Shown piece after piece: positions 22,184 through 31,846 of a stretch of 64,000 nucleotides of DNA. The notes beneath the pieces are model-generated. The model had not been told where the DNA came from, did not search any database, and was given only the letters and a program-made list of their open reading frames with translations. This DNA is from Penium margaritaceum (lineage: Eukaryota > Streptophyta > Zygnematophyceae > Desmidiales > Peniaceae): positions 11,198 to 75,197 of the forward strand of contig SZWC01004865.1 in the NCBI GenBank assembly GCA_023375785.1. The letters run 5' to 3'. Position 1 is the first letter of the stretch. The number at the start of each line of letters is the position of its first letter. The translations under genes were made by a program, and so were the position numbers.

Positions 22184-22381
22184 GTTGGCACTGACATGCA
22201 GCGTGCTAATTTCTTGACGAAGGCACTAGCTCGTGGAAAGTTCTTGGTAGCCATTTGTTCTGTTGGGCTTAACCCCATGCCCGAGGGGGTTGAGTGTGGG
22301 ATGTGTGTCCATGTCCCATCTGTTTTACACTCACTATTGTACTTGTCCCATTGCTGCACGTGTATGGACATGCGTACCATC

Positions 22382-22395
22382 GGGTCATGGGGGAG
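22382..22395 (+). promoter_or_regulatory. Polypurine tract of element A
   Basis: GGGTCATGGGGGAG immediately precedes the 3' LTR. It primes plus-strand DNA synthesis and is the same as the tract before the 3' LTR of element B. Confidence 0.7.
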
Positions 22396-23029
22396 TTGTG
22401 ATTTGTGAAGTTCTTGTACTGTCTACTCTGACCACTCGGCCGTGTCCATACTCGTGCAGATCCCTGATGACGGCCCTGGTGACACCGGTGCGATGACTCG
22501 CGACAGACTACCAGCTTGGAGCTGGCCGACTACCGTTCCAGAGCCCCGGACAGTGTCGAGACTCCCTGCTGTTTTTTTGTAGCTTGCAGGAGTCTTTCCG
22601 GCGGACTGGCCATGAGCCCGATTTGCATGTTTTTGCATTGTGTGTCCACCATTTGATGATGGATACATGCATGTGACCAGTCGTAGCTTCCTTCTTGTGA
22701 TCTTGCACGTCTAGGTTCAGTCGGCGTAGCATTCTCACATGTGTGCGCTGAGTTATGGCCAAAACAATGGTTTTGGGCCGGTTTTAGGACAGCTCTTGGA
22801 TCGCCGCGTACGACACCCGCTGTGCGCCGCTGCAGGTATTTATGCCATGGACCAGTCATTTGTCAGCTCTCTCTGCAAATGCTATTGAAGTATTCAGACA
22901 CTTTGCCTTGTGTCCCGTAGCCAAACTCTTGCCGTTGCGTGCACGACTTGTGATTGTCGTCACCGTCTGATCAGGCAATGACGCCTGGTCAACGGGAGTG
23001 TTGCTAGAAAGCTTCCTTGTTTCTTCTCA
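22396..23029 (+). repeat. 3' LTR of element A
   Basis: About 634 bp. Its first two bases (TG) are lost, so it starts TTGTGATT. It ends TTCTTCTCA. TTCTC at 23030-23034 repeats 5716-5720, and the following A is the displaced last base of B's 5' LTR. Confidence 0.88.
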
Positions 23030-23035
23030 TTCTCA

Positions 23036-23047
23036 TGGTATCAGAGC
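23036..23047 (+). promoter_or_regulatory. Primer binding site of element B
   Basis: TGGTATCAGAGC, a perfect 12-base complement of the 3' end of plant initiator methionine tRNA (GCTCTGATACCA). It once directly followed B's 5' LTR and is now separated from it by element A. Confidence 0.88.
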
Positions 23048-23940
23048 GGTGAGACAGTTCTCACTGAGCTGTGCAGCAGAGACGCAGTAGAGAAGCAGTA
23101 GTGAGAGCCACAGCTGCAGCAGATCCAAAGGGACCCGTCGACGACAGCAGACCGGTGTCGACGACGGTCACCATCAGCACGTGAGAATGTAGTTGCCAAC
23201 CGCATCCAGCAGCACCAGCGGGAGCAGCGCATGGCGGCATCACCACAATAGCAGCGTGCGGCAACAGCAGCACAACAACAGCGTAGCAGCAGCGGCAACA
23301 GTAGCATCGGCGACAACAGTAGTTGCCACGACAGCAGCAGTAGCGGCGATAGCAACACAGTTGTAGCGCAGCAACTGCGGCACCAGCAACGGCAGCAACA
23401 GCAGTGCAGGAGCAGTAGCGGTAGTAGCAGCAGTGCAATAGTAGTAGCGGCAACAGCAGCAGCGTAGCAGCAGCAGCGGCAACAGAGTGCGGCGGCTGTT
23501 GCAAATGCTGCTATAGCAGCAGTAGCACGCGGATACTTCCAGAGCCGCACGTGCAGCGACGAGGCGGCCGCTCCGCACGCAGTCGCATGGTTGCTTCTAT
23601 AGTTGACAACGCAGCAGTAGCAGCAGCCGAGCAGAAGCTACTGCGTAGCTCCCGTGCAGCTCTCGCGTAGCTCCCGCGCGGCTGCTGCGGAGCGGCCGCC
23701 AGCTCGCGTAGCAGTCGCGAGGGTCGACAACAAAGAAAAAGAATGAAAAAGGGGTGCGCTGATGTCAGCATCTTGACTCGCTGACGTCATCAGGTTTTGC
23801 TGATGTCAGCAAGTTTCCGCTGACGTCAGCACCCCACTTAGTGAAGTTTTTGGTCGGAGGGTCAAAAGTTGCTAGCGTTTTAGATCCTCGAGAAACGCTC
23901 ACGGTTATGCAATTTTACCACTTTGTTTTCTTGGGCCATA
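23048..23940 (+). other. CAG-rich leader of element B with palindrome array
   Basis: It begins GGTGAGACAGTTCTCAC, which has hairpin potential. A triplet run of CAG/TAG/CAA covers about 23190-23540, then GC-rich GCTCCCGCG-type repeats, an A-rich patch near 23730-23750, and palindromes at 23758 (GCTGATGTCAGC), 23780 (GCTGACGTCATC), 23799 (GCTGATGTCAGC) and 23819 (GCTGACGTCAGC, a perfect palindrome). Spacing is 22, 19 and 20 bp as in both copies of A. Confidence 0.7.
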
Positions 23941-25584
23941 ATGAGCAGCACCATGGCTCCGTCCGACGAGAAGAGAAAAGGGGTGATAGATCCCTCTTCT
24001 TCCTCCTCAAGGGTCATGAGCCCACGTTTGCAGGCCATTGAGGACCTGCGGAGCCAACAAGACGAGATGCGTCGACTATAGAAGGAGCAGACTGACGCCA
24101 TCCGTACACTCACTGAGCTCCTTTGAGGTCATTCCACGACTCCTTGACAGACTTCTGAGGGCGCGGCCGAGGTCTCACCCTCTACACAGCAGTCAGCTCT
24201 AGCACCGGAGACAGGAGTTGGAGCCAACCAGCCACCTCCTGAGCCTTGAGACGAGGATCCAGACATGCCAGGCATGGAGGGCGACTCCCTCGAGCGCGAG
24301 ATTCGTATGCTTCAGGAGCGTATCCGTCAGCTTCAGACAAGCTCTCGGCCCCCACACACATCCCACTTTCCGGAGGTTCGATTGTCGCCTGACCTCCACC
24401 CCGGGGACTTCCCTCTTCCCGGCGTCTTTCCCATCTCTCGTCCTTCCTAGCCTGTGGTTGCTCTCCCTATGGTGCGGCAACCCAGACTTCGAGACGCCGC
24501 CTCCCCGATATGTCAGCGAGGACGGCTTTGACTACTGGGAGATCTTCTTTCAGGTCTGGGCCACTTCAGAGGGCATGTGGCCCTACTACCACAGTCCATA
24601 TCAGACTCGGACCGAGCTCAGGTGCTGACAGCGGTTAGGGCGATGCGCAAACTCCTCTACGCCATGCCGCGCGAGACGGTCATTGACTTCCGCCCGTTCC
24701 TTAGCTAGGCGAGCATAGGCACCGGCGCTGATCCACGTGGGGGCGAGGACATAGCGCTGTCCCTGTTCATTGCAGAGATGCACGCCACCCGTGCTGCACA
24801 CATACGTACCTTTCACTCCTTTTGCCAGGGGCCTACCGAGCCCGCAGTAGACTACTGGCGAGGCGCTATGCACATCTACACGCACCTTGGGACTTCAGGA
24901 GGTACATAGTTGTGGGCGCTCCTCACGATCATGCTCGGGGTTCACCTTGAGGACACTGACATCTTCACGCGGTATAGCGACACCGTGCTCGAGCCTTTTC
25001 TGGCCTCACTACAACTTTTTCCCTGGGCGCACGAGCTTTTCCTCCGGGTGACTTCAGCCCGTGAGGCAGCCGTGGCTCATCAGGAGACTTCCATTGCTGC
25101 AGCAGTTGTTGCATCACTACCGACGCCCCTCCTGCAGACCCCTTCTCCATCCTCCGTCTCGTCATCCTCCACCCCTTCCACCCCAATGACACTGACTCAA
25201 ACACAGGGTGTCGTGACAGTAGCAAAGGGGAAGAAGGGGTGATGAAAGTGTGGCTTGGGCCAGCAGCAGCCGCAGCAGCAGCCATCATCGGGCAGTAGCG
25301 GTTGACGCTCCGTTCACTGCTACAACTGTGGAGGCGCCCATCACTACACCGAGTGCCAGCAGCCGCTCGACTGGGCACGGATTACTCGCGGGCTCTAGGG
25401 TGCTTACGCACTCCGGTCTACATCGAGTAGCACATCCTCCCAATGCGCGGCAACCACGACCACGGCAGATTGCGCTTCTTCACCAGCGACCAGCGGTGAC
25501 CCCGACCCACGTGACCGCACTATCGCCGAGCTCTACCATCTTCTGGCACTCTGCTTTCAGGGAGGTGCGAGTGTGTTTTCATAG
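23941..25584 (+). pseudogene. gag: gag of element B
   Basis: It starts at the ATG at 23941 (MSSTMAPSDEKRKG). The coiled-coil-like N-terminus has TAG at a Gln position (CAG in copies of A). The capsid-like region follows (GFDYWEIFFQVW, MWPYYHSPYQ, LGTSGGT, LEDTDIFTRYSDTVLEPF) with more stops, including CAG-to-TAG near 24907. The zinc knuckle CYNCGGAHHYTEC near 25318 again has CX2CX3HX4C spacing. Apart from stops at TAG, the frame runs unchanged through the knuckle into protease, so this family appears to encode gag-pol as one frame. Confidence 0.82.
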
Positions 25585-26940
25585 CGGGGTGGTTCACAGA
25601 CTGTCAGTCCGTCTGTTTTGGTGACCCGGGATGACTCGTGTGGGGGAGTACAGTCGGCATGTGATGACGATGGGCCTGACTGTATAGATTGGATTCATGA
25701 GTCTCACCGTTGTGCCCTTTGTTGTTCCTCCCCACTTGCTGCCCAGTGTCCGTTCGAGGCCGAGTGTTCCATTGCCCGTTGTACAGTGACGTCCTCCAGT
25801 CGTGATTCCGGCGGTACTTGGATCATCGATTCAGGTGCCACTCATCACATGACGTGTCGTCGTAATGATTTTGTCGTTCTCGGCCCTGTTGCATCTGTCT
25901 GTTCCATCCACACAGGCTATGGTCAGTCCTTGCCAGTCCATGGTGTTGGGGTCGTGCGTTTTGTTGGTCCTTCTGGCCCCTTGTATCTTTCCGAGGTGTT
26001 GTTTGTGCCTGACCTTGAGCTCAGTTTGCTTTCTGTCCGTGCTTGCACACTCATGGGAGTCTCTGTGGAGCACACTACCGAGTCCGCGACTGTGACTGCT
26101 ATTGACACTCGCAGCATTGTTCTACATGCCTCTGTTGTAGATGATCTATATCGTGTCTCCTGGACTTCCGCTCCTTGCTCTTCCTCCCCTTCAGCTCGTG
26201 TTTTTGTCACTGGTGTCCTGTCTCCTGATCACCAGCGATTGCTTCATCATCGTCTATATCATGTGGGCTCCGACACTGTGTCGAAGCTCATTCGGACACA
26301 GCCCGCTCTTGGGCTTGACGCGGATTATTTCAAGAAGCCGGCCAAGACCGACTGCCTCTTGTGTGCCAAGGGTAAGATGCATTGCTGCACTTACCTCGAC
26401 TCCCGCTCTCGTGCCCTTCGCCCTCTCGAGTTAGTCCATTCGGACCTCCTTGGTCCTCTTCTTGTCGAGTCTTTGTCTGATCGGGGTCGATACGTCTTGA
26501 CCCTGACTGATGACTTCACCCGGATGCGGTGGGTTTAGAGCCTGTGCTAGAAGAGTGACGCCGCTCTCACGGTTTGCCTCTGGCTAGTGATGGCTGAGTG
26601 TCAGTCCCGCCACACTCTGCACACCTTCCGCTCGGATCGTGGTGGCGAGTTTCTAGGCGAGATGGATAGCTTCTTCGCCGAGCACGGGATTTTTCACCAG
26701 GTCTCCGCTCCTGCTACTCCTCAATGGAACGGTGTTTTTGAGCGTTGGAACCGCACCATGGAGGATGCAATTCGTGCTATGCGGTTTGAGTGTGGTCTCC
26801 CGGAGTCCTTCGCTTTTGAGGGCTTTGCCTACATGACTTGGGTCTGGAACCGCCTCCCGCACGGTCCCCTTCCGGACCACGTTACACCGTATGAGCTTTG
26901 GTTTGGTCGCCGAGCTGACCTATGCCTCGCTCGCATCTAG
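25585..26940 (+). pseudogene. pol: Protease and integrase of element B
   Basis: A 306-codon frame at 25618-26538 contains a Cys/Asp-rich approach (SACDDDGPDCIDW), protease IIDSGATHHM near 25827-25856, the gag-pre-integrase zinc residues (LLHHRLYH, CLLCAKGK) and the first catalytic Asp in LVHSDLLGPL. It ends in TAG (TAC in A) and a second TAG at a Gln codon follows. The frame resumes at 26587 with RSDRGGEF and NGVFERWNRT, so all three DDE residues are present, and continues to FAYMTWVWNRLP and TPYELWFGR. The TAG at 26938-26940 is shared with A copy 2. Confidence 0.87.
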
Positions 26941-29403
26941 GGATGCTTGGCTTCTGTGTGGTACACCGAGGACCAGCAACGGTCCAAGGTCTCACCGTGG
27001 GGCCGCTTGTGTGCCTTCGTTGGCATCTCCCCACGGTCGAAGGCCTGGCGCTTTTGGGACCCTGCTCGTTGGCACATTGTTGAGTCCCGTGACGTGCTCT
27101 TCTTTGAGTCCCTCATCTATCGTGATCTGACATCGATTACGTCGCAATCTGTCACACACATTCATACGTGTGAGGTCTCTTGCGAGGACCCCTCACCAGG
27201 CTGATGCGTCTGTTTGAGCTCCCTCCACTTCGTGGTCTCTGACTCTTGATAAACCAGTGATCATTGCTGTCGGCCCAGAGACCTCTCCAGCACTGCCGGC
27301 TTCTACCCCCGTTCCCTTGCATCCCTCACGTACCCAGGATCCTACACCTGTGTGTACTCCTATGACCGTACTTGTGTCCGTCGGCACTCCTGCCTCTCTG
27401 CATAGCCCTGCCTCATCTGCTCCTACTGTCACCCCAAGTCACGTGTATCCCACACCCGCATCTCCTCGCACGGCATCACGAGCTCTCTTGCCTCAATCCT
27501 CCCTAGCTGCGCTTGTGCCTGTTTCTAAGCCTCAGGTGTGCCCCTCGAGCCCAGGTTACTCTCGTGAGCCTGGCCGTCGTCTTCGACCATTAGACTCCGG
27601 AGCTCAGCGAGTGCCTGGTCCTACACCCACGCGCTCCACTCGCAATTTCGCGAGTGGCGATCCCAGCACAAAGGCCCTAGGCCTGAGTGTCCGCACTGAG
27701 TTCACAGAGGTACACCCAGCGTGTCCCGTAGGGCACGATCTCGTCACTCATGAGTTTCACATCGCTTGTGATGCAGCAGCCAATCTTGTGGTCATCAGAC
27801 CTAGCACTGAGGTGTGCGCTCTTGCCACGCAGAGCTCCCCCTCTTTGGCGCCTGACCCGGGCACAATGAGGGAAGCTCTCTCATCAGAGGATGCTGATGT
27901 GTGGCGTGCTACCTGCGAGGATGAGCTTCGCTTCATCCAAGAGCACGGAGTTTACACGCTAGTCGACCTTCCATCTGGGAGGAAGGCTATTCAGGTAAGT
28001 GGGTCTTTCGCAAGAAAGTGAAGCCAGATGGCTCATTGGAATGCCACACGGCTCGCTTGGTTGTCAAGGGGTACTCTCAGATTGAGGGCATCCATTACAC
28101 TTACACCTTTGCCCATGTCGGCCGCGTGACCTCAGCTCGAGCTCGGTTTGGTGTAGTGGCTCAGCACCAGATGGATGTGAACAATGAGTTCCTCCATGGC
28201 TCTCTGGATGAGGAGATCTACGTGGCTCAGCCACCCAGCTTTGAGGACGGTGACAAGGTCTGGCGCTTGTGCAAGTCCTTGTACGGCCTCCAGGAGTCTC
28301 CTCGGTGTTGGAACCAGGAGATCATTGGGACCCTAACTCGTGCGGGATATGTACAAAGTGAGGCAAATCCCTCTCTCTTCATCCGACGTACGCCTGAGCG
28401 GTTCACCGCCATCGTGGTCTATGTCGATGACCTTCTGATCGCGTCTCCTTCACTGGAGGCCGTGAAGGAGGCCAAGGCTATCCTCCAGACTGCCTACAAG
28501 ATGAAAGACCTTGGTCCTGCAGCGGTGTTTCTTGGCATGGAGATCGTGCGAGACCGCAGATGTCGTACTCTACTATTGCATCAGGCCCAATACGCATGGG
28601 TTGTGGGGGAGCGCTTCAGCGACCTCCTCAGCGTAGTGCCCACGGCCTCCACACCTCTCATACTTGATGGGCAGGGTGCCCTGAAGGTGGAGGATGCCAC
28701 ACAGCTGAGGGAGACAGTGGATGTGACCTTGTACCTCCGTCTCATCAGATCTCTGATGTACCTGGCCACTACCACACGTCCTGACAACGCATTTGCTGTC
28801 AATTTCTTTTCCCAGTTTTTGCAGGCTCCACCCGCTAGAGCCCTTCACGCGGCTGTACGAGTGGTGCGGTATGTGGTCTCCACACCGTACCTCGGACTAT
28901 GCTTTCGCCGGCAGTGTTTGATGGTCCTTGACGGCTACACGGACAGCGACTGGGCCTAGAGCCTAGATGGACGCAGTCGCACTGGTTACGTGTTCCTGCT
29001 CGGTGGGACTGTTGTGTCCTGGCGTAGCGGGAAGCAGGGCTGCATTGCACATAGCTCATAGGATGCAGAGTACGTTGTTCTGGGTGCAAGGGCTGCTAAG
29101 GCGCTATGGCTGCAGCGCCTATTCCATGAGCTTGGCCAGTCAGTACCCGCTATCGTGCTTCACTGCAACAACCGGAGTGCTCTTGCCATTGCGAAGAACT
29201 CTGGTGTCTTTCATGCTCGCACAAAGCACATTGCGGTTGAGCACCACGTCGTGTGTGATCTGGTGGAGCGACACGTGATCTCCGTCATTTGGGTTGGCAC
29301 AGACATGCAGCGTGCTGACTTCTTGACGAAGGCACTAGCAAGCGGAAAGCTCTTGGTGGCCATTTGTTCTGTTGGACTTCGCCCCTTGCTTGAGAGTGGT
29401 TGA
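26941..29403 (+). pseudogene. pol: Linker, reverse transcriptase and RNase H of element B
   Basis: The linker at 27257-27700 is Pro/Ser/Thr-rich. A frame change near 28015 separates it from a 313-codon frame (28018-28959) covering most of reverse transcriptase: KPDGSLECH, YSQIEGIHY, QMDVNNEFLHGSLDEE, SLYGLQESPRCWN and the active site VVYVDDLLIA near 28417, with both catalytic Asp present. The frame ends in TAG near the start of RNase H. RNase H continues to 29403 with LHCNNRSALAIA (Asp to Asn in the DNQSA motif) and TKHIAVEHHVV. This is the best preserved reverse transcriptase of the A/B family here. Confidence 0.88.
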
Positions 29404-29497
29404 GTGTGGGGTGTGTCCGTGTCCATGTCACATTTGTCGTTGCACTTGTGTTTGTATGCGTCTCAGTGGTGCACGTGTATGGACATGCGTACCATCG

Positions 29498-29510
29498 GGT
29501 CATGGGGGAG
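29498..29510 (+). promoter_or_regulatory. Polypurine tract of element B
   Basis: GGTCATGGGGGAG directly before the TG of the 3' LTR. Confidence 0.7.
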
Positions 29511-30154
29511 TGTTGTGATTTGTGACGTTCCTGTCGACCTGTACAGTTTACTGTAACCACTCGGCCGTGTCCATACTCGTGCAGATCCCTGATGCGGACC
29601 CTGGAGGCACTGGTGCATCATCTGGTGGCAGACTACCATCCTGGAGCTGACTGAAGACCATTTGAGAGCTCCGGACGCTACCTGGGACCTCCTACAATTT
29701 GCCTACAGCACACAGGAGTTTATCGGTGGACTGGCCGTGGGCTCGATATGCATGTTTTTGTATTGTGTGTCCACCGCTTGATGCCGGATGCATGCATGTG
29801 ACCAGTCGTAGTGTCCGGCTTTTGATTCTGCATTTCTAGGTTGAGACGGCATAGCATTCTGACATGTTTGGGCAGAGTTACGACCAAAACAGTGGTTTTG
29901 GGCCCGTTTTAGGACAGATCTTGCACTGTCGCGTGCGACACCCGCTGTGCGCCGCGGCAGGTGCTTATGCCATGGACCTGTCATTTGTTGTGGCTCTCCG
30001 CAAATGCTATTGAAGCATTTTGAAACTTTGCCTTATGTCTCCTAGCCAGACCCTTGCCGGTGCATGCACGACTTGTGACTGTCGTCACCGTCTGACCAGG
30101 CACTGACGCCCAGTCAGCGGCTGTGTCGCTAGGAAGCTTCCACGCATCTTCTCA
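29511..30154 (+). repeat. 3' LTR of element B
   Basis: 644 bp, TGTTGTG to TCTTCTCA. It pairs with 5079-5720. It is a related but distinct subtype from the A LTRs, differing most in the first 300 bp. Confidence 0.88.
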
Positions 30155-30651
30155 GGAACAAAATCTGAACCAATGCATCAATGATGGTCCACAAGCCTTG
30201 GGCAAGCCGTGTGACCTTACCTCAAACTAAGCGTAGCATTGCTTTGAGATGGCCTTGCTCAATCGAACTAATCACATATATGGTGTCTTATGAACCAGAT
30301 ATTCACCCGTAGCACAAGTTACATCATGAAATTCCCTCCCCTTTTTTACCCTTGTAGCATGTCACGCGTGCATAAGCAACCTATTGTTCATCATAGATTC
30401 ATTCCGCATAATACTTGACCAGCTGTAACACTACTTGAAGAGCCAATGCATGTGCATGTGAGGTAAGACACAGTCACAAAACACATGGCATTATGTCATG
30501 CATCTTATGGGACGCTAGCTAGTGGAATCAATCATGTTAACAATCATATTCTCTTTGAACTTTGTTTGTCTCGCTTTCGTAATCAAAGTCTCTGCAAGTG
30601 AGACATTTATTCTGCCGCGCATAGCATGAACGCACCCTTAGTGAAACCAAT
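30155..30651. other. AT-rich spacer, no gene seen
   Basis: No frame or repeat is recognised. The last five bases, CCAAT (30647-30651), are repeated at 38817-38821 and form the target duplication of element D. Confidence 0.45.
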
Positions 30652-31140
30652 TGTTGGTTTTCGTGCATCTCTCATTTCACTGTGTTGTGTCCTCCCGGCT
30701 TGTGTACATCGGCGTGCAGATGACTGACAGCCAGAATCGATGCCGCTGGAGTGTCGTTTGGTGGAGCCGATGCATGCTGAGGCCTACTCGTAGTTTGCTA
30801 GAGCCTCCTCCCTCCGGCGACGTTCTCAGCTCCATCGGCAGGCCACAGTGGCGGTCGGGCCGCTGGCGGTCACCGTCACTGCAGATGCTGTCTACATGCA
30901 CCCATCTCTATTTCTGGCTGTGCCATTGCGTCTGTATCGTCATGTTCTGCCTACGGTCCATGTCTCTTGTTGTGTGGCATTGTTTGGCACCATTGACTGT
31001 CATAGGCACTACCTGGGTTCAGGTAGCCATAACTCATTGCTACAAGTTTTCTAGCTAATTCTGACCACACGACTGCCTTCGCAGTGTCGGTGTTATGGTA
31101 TGGTCCAGTTTTCATGCAAAACGGATGACACCAGGGTTTT
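30652..31140 (+). repeat. 5' LTR of element D (3'-truncated)
   Basis: It starts TGTTGGTTTTCGTGC and follows the 3' LTR (37965-38816) for about 490 bp, up to the GGGTTTTG-type stretch near 31134. It then passes abruptly into leader sequence, so roughly 360 bp of LTR and the primer site have been deleted. Confidence 0.8.
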
Positions 31141-31846
31141 GGATGTCAGCGCCTGTGGCGGCAGCCAGCGGCAGCAACAGCCGCAGCAACCCACAACTGG
31201 CTGCTCGCTGTGTGCAACGAGCTGCTAGCAGCGAGCCCACTGCTTGTAGCGAGTAGCGAGTAGGGAGCAGCAAGCAGCGAGCTCACTGCTAGTGGCTCGT
31301 CGCTCGCAGTGAGCAGTGAGCTCGCTGTGACGAGCGAAAAAAAAAACAAATGAAATCCCAACCCGCCAGAAGAGCTGCCACAGCTGCCGCCACTGCCATA
31401 GCCACTACAACAACCGGAGCAGCTACAGTAGCACGCAACAACTTAGCAATAGCAGTAGCAGCAGCAGCAGCAGCTGTCACTGTAGCAGCAGCAGCAGTAG
31501 TGGCCACAGCAATAGCAGCAGCAGCAGCAGCGGTGGCAGTTGCAGCAGCAACTGCGGCAACAGCAATAGCAGGATCAGTAGCAGTAGCAGCAGCAGCTCC
31601 ATGAATGACCGGTGTTAACGTCAGTGGCCACCCACTGACATCACTACCAACGTCACTGCTGATATCATCAACACAAAAAAAGAACAAAAAAAGGAGGGGA
31701 AATGAAGGGGAGGAAACTCCAAAGTAGTAGCTCTGCACATACGGCAGCAGCATCTGCTGATGTCAGCCATCCTAGGCTACCGTCACTGCTGACATCACTA
31801 GCACACAAAAGAAAAGAAACCAGAGAGAGGGACACCAAAACCCACC
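31141..31846 (+). other. Leader of element D
   Basis: Repeats of GCGAGC/CACTGC type at 31190-31335, a poly-A run (31337-31346), a (GCAGTA)n-like tract at 31380-31600, and two clusters of TGACGTCA-like motifs (31613-31670 and 31754-31798) that resemble those in element G's leader, including GTCAGCCATCCTAGGCT. Ala-rich frames across the triplet tract are not taken as genes. Confidence 0.65.

Larger units (their letters stand above)
5721..23029 (+). mobile_element. Element A: composite copia retrotransposon with two fused internal copies
   Basis: It is bounded by related LTRs at 5721-6357 and 22396-23029 and flanked by TTCTC on both sides (5716-5720 and 23030-23034), the 5-bp target duplication expected for copia. 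Inside are two partial internal regions in tandem. Copy 1 (6358-16054) has leader, gag, protease and integrase; copy 2 (16055-22395) has leader through RNase H. No LTR separates them, so a head-to-tail array with a shared LTR probably lost the 3' part of copy 1, the middle LTR and the start of copy 2. Element C interrupts copy 1 integrase. Both copies are broken by stops. Confidence 0.85.
5079..30154 (+). mobile_element. Element B: Ty1/copia retrotransposon hosting nested elements A and C
   Basis: Element B consists of a 5' LTR at 5079-5720 (its last base is now at 23035), internal sequence 23036-29510 and a 3' LTR at 29511-30154. Element A with its own passengers sits inside the 5' LTR. The internal part carries a primer binding site, a CAG-rich leader, gag, protease, integrase, reverse transcriptase and RNase H in copia order, and a polypurine tract. 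The 5-bp flanks are AGTAC on the left and GGAAC on the right, which is not a clean target duplication. Multiple stops and frame changes make it inactive. The two LTRs are visibly more diverged than those of A or C, consistent with B being the oldest of the three. Confidence 0.85.

Noticed and set aside
22184-22395. Envelope-like gene between RNase H and 3' LTR
   Set aside because: Only about 200 bp lie between RNase H and the LTR in A and even less in B, D and F2; no open frame of suitable length exists.
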